From Trileptium ribeirensis (lineage: Eukaryota; Nematoda; Enoplea; Enoplida; Thoracostomopsidae): a stretch of 64,000 nucleotides of DNA. The notes under the pieces are model-generated. The model searched no databases, was not told where the DNA came from, and worked only from the letters and a program-made list of their open reading frames with translations. Both the position numbers and the translations under genes were made by a program. Below are positions 1-9,824 of the stretch, piece after piece. Each line of letters starts with the position of its first letter. Positions within the stretch are counted from its first letter, which is position 1. The stretch spans positions 1 to 64,000 of the forward strand of contig JASANE010018452.1 in NCBI GenBank assembly GCA_030248225.1, in the 5' to 3' direction.

Positions 1-1870
1 CTGTTAGTACCCGGGAATAGATGGTCGTTCCTCGCTGGTTCGCTGTTGAAAATCATGACTATAGCTCCGCTCGCTGGATGGGCAACATTCATTTTTTAAT
101 CTGGGCGGAGTATGATTATGTTAACGATGATGTATATGGTACTGGTTCAGGTAGTATTGCTGGCGAAAACTGCGATTAAAGGTATCCGCTTTGTCGACAC
201 CTATGCATTAGCCTATGTATTTAAAATTTTTAATATGACAGATAGCGTAATAGGTAAAAAAAATTTGTATAAAGATAAAGAAAATAGATAAAGACAACAT
301 CAAGTTAAATATAGTCTCTAAATCTGTCTGTTGTTTTTACCGATGGTGTCAAGGATTCCATGCATAAAAACATTATATAAGGTGTGTAAATAACAGCATG
401 TTTTAGGTCACATCATGTAGCGTTATAAATTTTTTTGCTGTAGTCTACACCATATCATTACCAATACACCTATGTATACTATCATAAAATCCCGTCGGGA
501 AAACAATGGTGTCCAAGACATTATATAATGGATGGTGGCAGAGACATCTAGGTTGGACAAAACTTTCACATGAAGGGTTCTTTATAACGTAAACGCGGCA
601 TAAATATAGTTCTTCACTGTAAATATATATAGAAAACACGAAGGCGGTCTTGCGTTATACCAGATGTTCTGCTGAAACCGCAGGGCTATCGCGAACGTCA
701 TTTGTGTTATATATGTTATAGTCAGTATATGATATCAGCTTATATTTCCAGGAAAGTACACAAACAAGTTTAATGTATTCCGAAAAAATACAAAATAATG
801 ACAATTCAGTGGTTCGCAAAATACATTTAAAGTCGCGTTGAAATAAATGGTTAATTGGATTGGAACCTTGTGGCATTAAAAGCATTCAAATTACTGTTAT
901 AGACATACTACTCATACATGTCGAACCATGGGTTCAGGAGGCTATTCCATGTGAGGCTTCGGCCACCCCTCGAGGCCCTGGTCTACCCACTTGGGGGTGC
1001 CTCCTACACCTCTCCCTGATCCTGCGCACCAGTTTATCCCCTTCCCCGTGACTGCCGCGCCACGTGCCGAGGTCGCAAGAAGAATTTTGAAAATTTAGCA
1101 AAAAATAGAGTAAAAATTTGCAAAAAAAGTGGTAAAATTAGGTCTTGGGATGGCAGGGGGAAGGGGTACTTAACTTTAAGTACCCTCTGGAGGGCCTCCC
1201 CAGGAAACTGCACCCCTCTGTCGCCAGAGCCCTGGAAGTATCAGCATGTGTGATACTACTTAAGCTAACACTGCGGTAAAAATCGAGCCAAGGTGCTCAA
1301 TAGAGGGGAATTTGACATGCTATAATATGACAGTATACTACGCTACATGTAGCTCACTTAAATAAGTGACATTGCCTTTCTTGTTTTCTTTCATAAATTG
1401 CTTATAGAGTACTATCCCCAGGTATTGGGGCGGTGTTCTAATAACACAGGTATTGCCCAAAATTTATATGGTAATCAGAGTACGAACTAAGAAGACAAGG
1501 CAGTAAAAGGAATAAATCATGAACACATTTCTCAAAAACAAATATTTGAGACAAATATATATTCCTTCGTAGGTCGAGTTGTAGTAACGCAAACATGGAT
1601 GATGTATGAGTAAACTTAAGCTGCTCCAACTACCATCCTGTTTTGACGCTATGTGCAAAACACTGTTAGCGAACAAAATATTTATAGCAATAGCAATTCC
1701 AAATTCAAAAATTTCCATCCGCGAACGTAGAGCGACTGATTGCAAAACGGGATTATTTCAATTCGTTGACACAATCTACCTATTTGGTGTAAAGCCAAGA
1801 ATTCGTTTCACAAAGCACAGCGTGGCAGCTTGCATTCCACATTTTTAGTTACGCTAACTCATGCCCAACA
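1..1870. other. AT-rich stretch without a recognisable gene
   Basis: Short frames here are interrupted and none resembles a known product. About 930-1,250 is distinctly GC-richer than its surroundings and is followed by an A-rich, GCAAAA-containing patch. A perfect palindrome lies at 1,164-1,185. Nothing else is supported. Confidence 0.5.
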
Positions 1871-2570
1871 CATCATAATCATAACCTGGAGAGGCGAGGC
1901 TGAATAATTGTGGTGAATCGTAGAGCTTTAATAATTGAGTAAGGATGATTTGTACACATCATAATCATAACCTGGAGAGGCGAGGCTGAATAATTGTGGT
2001 AAATCATAGAGCTTTAATAATTGAGTAATGCTGATTTGTACGCATCATAATCATAACCTGGAGAGGCAAGGCTGAATAATTGTGGTGAATCGTAGAGCTT
2101 TAATAATTGAGTAAGGCTGATTTGTACGCATCATAATCATAACCTGGAGAGGCAAGGCTGAATAATTGTGGTGAATCGTAGAGCTTTAATAATTGAGTAA
2201 GGCTGATTTGTACACATCATAATCATAACCTGGAGAGGCGAGGTTGAATAATTGTGGTGAATCGTAGAGCTTTAATAATTGAGTAAGGCTGATTTGTACA
2301 CATCATAATCATAACCTGGAGAGGCGAGGCTGAATAATTGTGGTAAATCATAGAGCTTTAATAATTGAGTAATGCTGATTTGTACGCATCATAATCATAA
2401 CCTGGAGAGGCAAGGCTGAATAATTGTGGTGAATCGTAGAGCTTTAATAATTGAGTAAGGCTGATTTGTACACATCATAATCATAACCTGGAGAGGCGAG
2501 GCTGAATAATTGTGGTGAATCGTAGAGCTTTAATAATTGAGTAAGGATGATTTGTACACATCATAATCAT
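1871..2570. repeat. 86 bp tandem array, eight copies
   Basis: The unit starts CATCATAATCATAACCTGG and recurs at 1,871, 1,957, 2,043, 2,129, 2,215, 2,301, 2,387 and 2,473, always exactly 86 bases apart, with a 12-base partial ninth copy. Copies differ by a few substitutions only. Copies 2 and 6 share a linked set of variants (TAAATCATAG, GTAATGCTG), which suggests block duplication or gene conversion. Non-coding. Confidence 0.98.
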
Positions 2571-3414
2571 ATGTTCCATTCGTATACAATAAATTATAAT
2601 AGTTCTACGGCAATGTAAAAATATCATTTCCAAATAATTATAATAATAATTATAATTACACCATATTGTGGTCTCTAAAGTTTTAAATTTATTCCTCAAA
2701 ATTGGCTGTTAAATTGAGAACTTTTTTGTGTTACTGGTCATTGGAGCAAACAAAAATACGGGGCCCTGTTTTGATATTGTGCTGAATAATACAACCACAT
2801 TATTGTTACCCCTAATGTATGTATTATTGGTGCTGTTTTACCTTTTTATAAGTTCTCAGAATATAGAAATTTAAGAATTTTTTTTAGTTTGTTTCGTTTA
2901 ATCACTTTTTGGGGAAGATGTGTTGAGCTTTGAGTTGCTCGAAGTGTCTAGCTTTGGTGCGAAAATATTCTAAGGCCCGGTTGTAACAATGCTGGCTTTG
3001 TCGCTTCGTTTCATTTCGTTGTGCGATTAAAAAGGAACGTTCACGTGTTCAGACTTTCAACTCACAATTTGACCTTAGTGTCGGAACAGAATCTGTTCAA
3101 AATCTGAACAGATTTTTACTTCTTGCTATATTGCATTTTTTGTCACTCTTAACCTTTGAATATCAACTTGATTACGTTATTTTGTAATTTATTCGCTGAA
3201 AAAATCTTGAAAAGTCGGCATAAATGTAGCGTTAAGCGTTCAAACAAACGAATAATGCAAATAAAACTTAAAATGTTCAAATTTTGACTTGAAAATCAGG
3301 AAATGCGAACACGCTTTCGCTAATACTTGTACATTGTGTTATCGCCAAGGTGGTGAATTCTGAGCGTTGAATATGTGATTTAGAGTGATGTAACCAGCTA
3401 TATTGAGCATCAAA

Positions 3415-3860
3415 TTACAAAATGAATCATGATTTACTCTATAAAATGAGACCAAAAACACCAATTGTAGCCCGCGCGGTTGTTGAGATACTCCAATTTT
3501 CGTGTCTTTTGGGTCCCATGCGCCAATTAACAACTCTTTTGACCCAACCCTTAAAAGTGAACAATGATAATAGCAGTATATTACACTTTTTTAGCAACAT
3601 AGAGGATGAATTGCTTTTCAAAATGTGACCAAAAACATACACATACCTTGAGTTGATGTGGAGATATTGCCGTTTTGGTGTATTTTTGGGCCTTATAGGC
3701 CTATTTTGGAACCTGTTTTGACCCAAATCCCACATTCTAACAGAACCAAATAGCAAAGTACATATTATATCTAGTGTTATAGAATAATATTTGTTTTGTA
3801 AAAGGCCTTATATACCTACACCGGCTGTTGAGCTACAATAGATAACGTGATTTTCGGACC
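3415..3860 (+). repeat. Dispersed ~180 bp unit family (R2), forward copy
   Basis: Two and a partial third unit about 180 bases apart can be seen: TATAAAATGAGACCAAAAAC near 3,437, TCAAAATGTGACCAAAAAC near 3,617, and a weaker third near 3,790. The same arrangement occurs on the opposite strand at about 17,625-17,985. The open frames in this stretch are incidental to the repeat. I do not recognise the family. Confidence 0.75.
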
Positions 3861-4317
3861 CCGTCGGGACCCGACACCAGCTACTTTGACCTGCTTTTTC
3901 GAGGGAAGATTTTGCAATCGAGCTTCGGGCCTAACAAAAATGTACAAATAGAGATTTCAAGCTTTCAAATGAATTATTGCGCGAATCAATCCGCCCAGCC
4001 AAAGTTGAAGTATGCGTGGGACCCTAGGAATACAGTAATGGAAATTGCCAGTTTCACCACTGTCACCGCTTAGTTATAATTCTTCGTTTTACTCTTTTTA
4101 CTCACTCACTCAGAATTCAATTAATATATATACAGTAAACTAACACAATGCTGGATATGTATAAAAATATAAAATAAACTCTAAGAGTCTGATCAAAGAT
4201 ATTGCGTCTATCTATATACGCTTTTACAGCACGATATCTCTATTAATTATTTCCTAAAGCATGAAAAAAAATTATTTTATTTAATAATTTCAACAATATA
4301 TTTAGTTATTTTTATAG

Positions 4318-4416
4318 AAGCAAAGATGATTCGAATGACGAAGAATTGGACGATGTATATAACGCAAGTTGGAATGCTTGTGAAGCAGAAACACAAACGT
4401 TTACTGATAAAATACG
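4318..4416 (+). CDS. Candidate internal exon, acidic, unknown protein
   Basis: A 99-base open segment is bounded by a pyrimidine-rich acceptor (TTTTTATAG) and a GTTAGT donor. The frame beginning at 4,319 reads S-K-D-D-S-N-D-E-E-L-D-D-V and then contains Y-N-A-S-W-N-A-C. This matches the I-W-N-N-S-W-N-G motif that occurs twice in the exon at 9,825-12,818, so it may be an upstream exon of that gene. It ends in phase 2 while the downstream exon starts in phase 0, so at least one exon would lie between. It could also be chance. Confidence 0.4.
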
Positions 4417-4722
4417 GTTAGTATAGTGTCTTTTTCGTTCGTAAGCTGAAATAGTGCTGTGTTATTTGTTATTATTCCTGAGTGCAACACCATTTTTTAT
4501 CAAAAAACGTCGTAAAAACAGATGTGTAATTACTTCTAATGAATCTCTGCCGATGGTGCTAAATACTAACGCCGTTTGAACACTGTAAGTTTGTCATGTG
4601 TCCACGGACACTTTAAGTTATAGCACTTCTCATATCTCATCTTCAGGCGAATGAATCTCGATAAAGCTATCTTTTTTGTTCGATAGCAGAAGTGGTGCCG
4701 AAGTGCCTTTAACGCTAATCTG

Positions 4723-5153
4723 CGACAAAACTTAAAATGACCACGTTAACCACCCTATTATGCAATATCCATTCATTGATATGGAACAAATAAAAAACAC
4801 GATTGGGTTCAATGCTAGCCCAGACTTAGCTATTTGAATATAGGTAATAGCAGTTCGATGGCATTTCCGTACTTTAAATTAGGATCCGTTTCTGTTTCGA
4901 AACAAATTTAATGTAACTGTAACGTTATAAACGAAACGGTTGTATAGTTTAGCAGTCATTGTTCACAAACATAACCTTTTTTAATTCAAATCCGACAAAA
5001 CTTTGTGCACAAACAAATTTGAAGTTCAGTAACAGAAATTAGGTTTTTTTCGACAGATTGGGAACTGTTCAATAACTCAAATTTTATAAAAAGCACAAAA
5101 TAGGATTGTACATAAGTGGGATGATGTTATGTTTAGTCGCGCATAAGAACTAA
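4723..5153 (+). mobile_element. Inverted-repeat element family M1, copy 1 (~430 bp)
   Basis: The right end reads TTTAGTCGCGCATAA, the exact complement of the left end of the copy at 51,064 (TTATGCGCGACTAAA). The left end reads GCGACAAAACTTAAAATGAC. The interior aligns along its length with the reverse complement of the 51 kb copy, for example AATGTAACTGTAACGTTATA against AATGTAACTGTGACGTCATA. There is no open reading frame, so this is a non-autonomous MITE-like element. Superfamily uncertain; TA or TTA target sites are possible but not decisive. Confidence 0.8.
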
Positions 5154-5164
5154 GATCACTCCGT

Positions 5165-6120
5165 CCGGGTCAAACTGGCCAAAAACAGGTTTTTAAGGTT
5201 TTCTTGCCAAATCTGGTCATGGGGTTCCTATGTTTCGCAGCCCATATTTCGTGATATCATAGTCACATCGAAAGACGGAGACCACTTCACAGAATCAGCT
5301 GATCGAGAGATACAGTTTTCTCGAACATCACTTTTTGCAGGGCTTCCTCCTGGACCGCTGTGGCACCGAATATGGTTCTTCACTCTTTGCGTTATATATA
5401 GAATTTTCATATTTCTGCATACTATTCGTGTTTGTGCCTTCACTGAATACAATGGTTTCATTATTTCGAAGTCCATGACTATATCTTACGTTTGAGGGGT
5501 TTCAGGGTCGCGATTTTGAAGTTTTTTTATTGAACACGATAATTTCATGAACTAAAAACCAGCACCAATATTTCGTACGTTTCCAGTGGTTTACAATATG
5601 TTTAAGGCCGATGAACCGGATTTCCATACCATAGCTTGTATTCATTCATTTGGCTATGTATTGCTTGCAAGACGTCACGAATAGTCTGTAATATATATGG
5701 GCTTTTCCACACGCTAAATGTGATGGGGTAATGTATAGTATAACACGAATATTTCATGCCTTTGCAAGTAATTATCAATTATGTGTTTAGGGTGGCCCAA
5801 CTCGATTTCTAGGATCAAATCTGCCTTCAGTTTGTTTGTTATATTGCTTTCAGGGCATGTGGAGGTTTTTCGGCAAACTTAATAGAGCTTGTGGTTATCT
5901 AAAATATAACACTGATGTACCTCTCCGTTTCAGCGGTTTAAGGTGGACCATTGGCGAACTCCATTTACCGAAAAAATCTTTTGTCGTCACTTACGTGGTT
6001 TTCTGGGCTTTCAGATAAGCTATCATAGGTTTTGTGGCATGTAGAATATGTGGTGTGCCTTTGCCTCCTATAAGACCAACATTATAAGGCATCAAACAAG
6101 GTTTTAGATGTTTTGGAATA
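5165..6120 (+). repeat. Dispersed non-coding family R1, copy a
   Basis: This copy shares an ordered series of blocks with copies at 16.5, 30.1, 39.5, 46-47 (reverse) and 55.8 kb: TTGCCAAATCTGGTCAT, then GCAGCCCATATTTCGTGA, then CCGAATATGGTTCTTCAC, then sub-repeats containing GGATTTCCATACCATAG and TTTGGCTATGTATTGC. The head block (CGGAGCGAGCG) is missing. Open frames inside it (e.g. 5,228-5,476 reverse, 5,836-6,018) are incidental. Confidence 0.8.
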
Positions 6121-6149
6121 TTATACACATCAATTACAGAGCCTGTTAC

Positions 6150-6600
6150 TGTTGATCACACATAATGACAATATACAATTGCGTCTCTGCTGGGGGGGGG
6201 GCGCGGCCCCACCCCAAAAATTTTAGAGGTGGTCGAATATCCCTGCCCCCTCCAAATGGTTTTGTAGAATGTTTCGTACATTTTATTGACAAAATCTGGC
6301 GCCTTCGGTGTGCGAAATCTTCATACGAACACTTTGCCGCCAACATCCTTATTGATAAAATGTTCAGCTGGTACTATTATCGCAAAAATTGTTCCCATTT
6401 GTTGCCAATTTGCACTATTTTTTCCACATTAACGTCCAGAATTGCTTGTTGTCCAAATATTTCCCGCGGGCCGGGGAGGGGATGGGGGCTGTGGCTTAAC
6501 TTTGAGGCAACCCCACTCACCCCCATAGACAACTTTGCTTCACGGTGCAAAGTGTGGCCCGCTCCTCCGCTTGTGATGTTGTGGCGACGTTACTGACAGC
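6150..6600. other. GC-rich island in AT-rich DNA
   Basis: A run of ten G near 6,191 is followed by C-rich and G-rich blocks (6,200-6,260 and 6,465-6,520). A 143-codon frame crosses it, but the encoded sequence is of biased composition, reflects the G/C runs, and shows no domain. Probably a degenerate repeat. Confidence 0.35.
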
Positions 6601-7349
6601 GTACCGCACGCTCTCTCCGTTTCAGTCTCAATTGCGAGATACTGTTTTTCTGACGCTTAGAACGTATGAATTGGAAATGTTTGAAATCAAATTGATTAAT
6701 TTTTGATTGACAAATTCAGACATAATAAATAAATGATGTTGGTGATACGTTATAACCAGTTTATTTCAAATACAGCTAAAATCAGGATTAAGTGCTCAAA
6801 AACGAACGAAGTTTCATTCGATTTAGTTTAAGCGAACATCGATCCTTTTGTAATTAATATAGCAAAGTACGATCACGTTAAATTAAAAAATAGTTTTGTA
6901 AAAATGTTATATAGCGTTTTATTAAACGAATTTCGTTTAAACGGAGATCGACCAAATACAATATCGTTCGATTTCGTTTGCGTTCGATTTTATGTGCGCG
7001 TTCTGATTGTAAGTATACTGCGCAATCATGATGAAATAATTTGCCCCGAAATGTTGAAACTGTCCACTTTGTGAATATATCGACTGCTAATTTATTAATA
7101 AATGGATTTAGGCAGAAGAAAATCATGAATCTGAAAAGAGAAAAATGGAATGACAAAGGTCAATTTGGGTTTAATACAAATGTAAGCTTATTATATTGAT
7201 TTTTTTATTTTAAAGAACTGTTATAATTAGAAATAATTATTATTCTGTGCAAATATTTTATGACAACTTGCTCATAATAATTACCGGCCTAATCAATAAT
7301 TCAGTCACACTGTTTTGCTCTTCGAAACAGCATACAACATGCTGGGAGG

Positions 7350-8441
7350 CCCCAGCCTTGAAACACCTGGAAAAACTTTGAATGCCGAAAAATTGTCTTG
7401 GAAACCTTGAATTTTTAGATCTCCCAAGAAAATCCTTGAAGTTGAACCTCCGAACCTTGAAAATAGTATCACGCTCAATTAAAAGTTCTAAGATCTTGAC
7501 TGTTTGCTGTCGTAATTTACATTGGAGTCATGGTCACCAATAAAGTGATGCTGCAACCGCGAACACGTCTTTATTGTCGAACTCCGTCGCTGATACAGAT
7601 TCAAATGATAATGTTTATTAATGATAAAAGATTGCATAGGATGTTTCAACTATATTATTGCTTGAGTTTAAGACATATTGCTTGTCATAAACAATACCGT
7701 TGCAAATCGATTTGCAGTTAATTTGAGCGCAGCGTGTATGGTGTCGACGGAGTCAATGAGGCAGAGTCCAGCTAAGGTATTGCAGGTCTCAATCGATGGC
7801 CCTGTGGTAAACTTGCGTTTCTATAACAACTATCTAAAGCAGTCTATTTAAGCATCACCCGATGACCCTAGTTTGCTAGACACATGTAGTTGTAGTTTAC
7901 ACTTGATTACTGGTCTGTTCCAAGCTGGACATCGTGACACTGGCTGGAACATCAAATATTTTCTGCGTTCATTATATTGATTTTTCTAAGATTGACCTTC
8001 ACGAAGGGCGACCAATACCGACGTTACTAAATCTTCAAAAGGGTTCGATGGGTTGAAATGTTGCAGTTGCTGGTCCAGCCCTGGATGGTGACGTATTAAA
8101 CCTAGTGGCGATTGACATTGAGAATTCGGACAGTCTTAAAGCCATGGCCAAAATTGGTTTCGAGGCAGGTGTGGAATTGCGACAATCAGTGGCTTCAGAC
8201 TTTGCGAAGATGCATTCTACAGTGACTACCACAAGTAATACGTCAAGACAACTACTGTAAAGATTATAGAAATATATCTTTTGAAGTACAAAATTATTGT
8301 CCGAGCTGCAAGCTGCTTGTCCCCCGGTTTAATCGTTAATCGTCACAAGCTTACTGAGACTATGATGAATACTCTGTTACGTGATATGGTGAAACTGAAT
8401 CGAAAATCAAGTTCTCAAAAACCTTGAAAATTCCAGCCCTG
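7350..8441. mobile_element. Probable decayed hAT-type transposon
   Basis: The right end, read on the reverse strand from 8,441, is CAGGGCTGGAATTTTCAAGG, typical of hAT terminal repeats. Near 7,353 a related but decayed start (CAGCCTTGAAA) is seen. Inside, coding-like frames are broken by stops. The best preserved runs 8,057-8,260 and includes D-G-D-V-L-N-L-V-A-I-D-I and ends S-R-Q-L-L-stop. The 8-base flanks no longer match, so boundaries and assignment are inferred. Confidence 0.4.
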
Positions 8442-9148
8442 GGCCTGGAGCCACCCTAAAGATGTCTCTGTTGGCGAAATTCTAACTCAAGAAAATTGGA
8501 CTTTAAATCGTATTTGCAAAAGCAAAAGCTAGATATGAAATACTGGGAAACTTGCTATGTAATAATAAAAATAGCTACCTGTAAATCGTCGACAGATATG
8601 AATCAGAAACGAATGGAAATTTGTCTTCGACATGGACATAACGAAAAGTAGTAAAAGGCACACTTAGAAACAAAGTGTTTGTTGCAAAATAGTGTTAAGG
8701 GTTATCCTTCTCTATAAAGCCATGTATTTAATATAAAAATTGTGCGTATAGTGCACTGACCTAGCGTTAGATGGGAATTATTGTTAAATCATTTGGAATT
8801 GTTAAATCATTGGGATTTAACACTGTCAATTGTGGAGTAGTGCGGGAATTATAATCTCCATTCGAGAGAGCAGCGGTCGGTATTCTGGCGGGTACTGTAT
8901 TAGGGGCACGACAGTAAAAATATTTCCATGCACGCTTCTGATGCGTTACATTCTGTGTTGAGATCGCTCCAGTTTGTCGCTTAGCTATATATAATAGCGT
9001 TTAAAGACATATCTCAATGATATGCGTACGCAACTTTAAAAGCTTCACGTCCAATATTAGGACGAATACAGATGTAAATAATTATGGATGTACAGACGAT
9101 GAAATTAATATTACTGACGAGATACAGTCGTATAACAGACGGAAATAA

Positions 9149-9310
9149 TGCACGACTAAACTTAATGTGACACTAGTAACTATCTTATTTTGCAAAACCG
9201 GATTTGGAATCCACATCCATTGTTACGAAACAGAAATAAATGCAAATCTTTCGCGAATAGTTTGCAAGGGAACATCGAACGAACAACACTCATTTCTGGC
9301 GATACTGAAC
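9149..9310 (+). mobile_element. Inverted-repeat element family M1, truncated copy
   Basis: It starts GCACGACTAAACTTAATGTG and continues with CTTATTTTGCAAAACC and CATTGTTACGAAACAGA, which match in order the reverse complement of the 51 kb copy. No right-hand terminal repeat was found, so this is a truncated or decayed copy. Confidence 0.65.
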
Positions 9311-9824
9311 TTATAACCAGCTCATACTACATGACATAATGTATAACGAATTTTATTGAGCTGCACTGTGAAGCGTAGCCGAGTAAAGAAATCTGTTAAT
9401 GGGCTTACGAAATGTCAAGTTCAGAAAGCATAAGAGTTTAGGAAAACAATTTTTTTTGCAAATTTAAAACAGAGAAAACATATTTATAACGACTTTTTTC
9501 ATGCGATGACATACATAATGTAATTTATCATTATTATGTCTTCGTTTCTCACCACCTTTATTGAAACTTATGTCTGTCGTAATATTTTTAAATAGGAAAC
9601 CACGGATTGGTATAAATAAATAGTAGCTGTATTTTAAATGCTTGAATGACTCACAGTACAAATCAAAATGGCGTTTGATGCAGCGGAAGTGACAAATACA
9701 TAATTCTGCAGAAGTGATGAACTATACGGCGCTCCGCTCTAATTTCAATGAGTGATATATGTACATGCGAATGTGCTCGGCCTATAGTTTTTAAATTTAT
9801 TTTATTTAGTTTATTTGATTTTAG

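Noticed and set aside
3422..3756. Overlapping frames on both strands
   Set aside because: They fall in the R2 tandem unit, and equivalent frames in the other copy are broken.
6165..6596. 143-codon frame
   Set aside because: Driven by G and C runs; no protein-like features.
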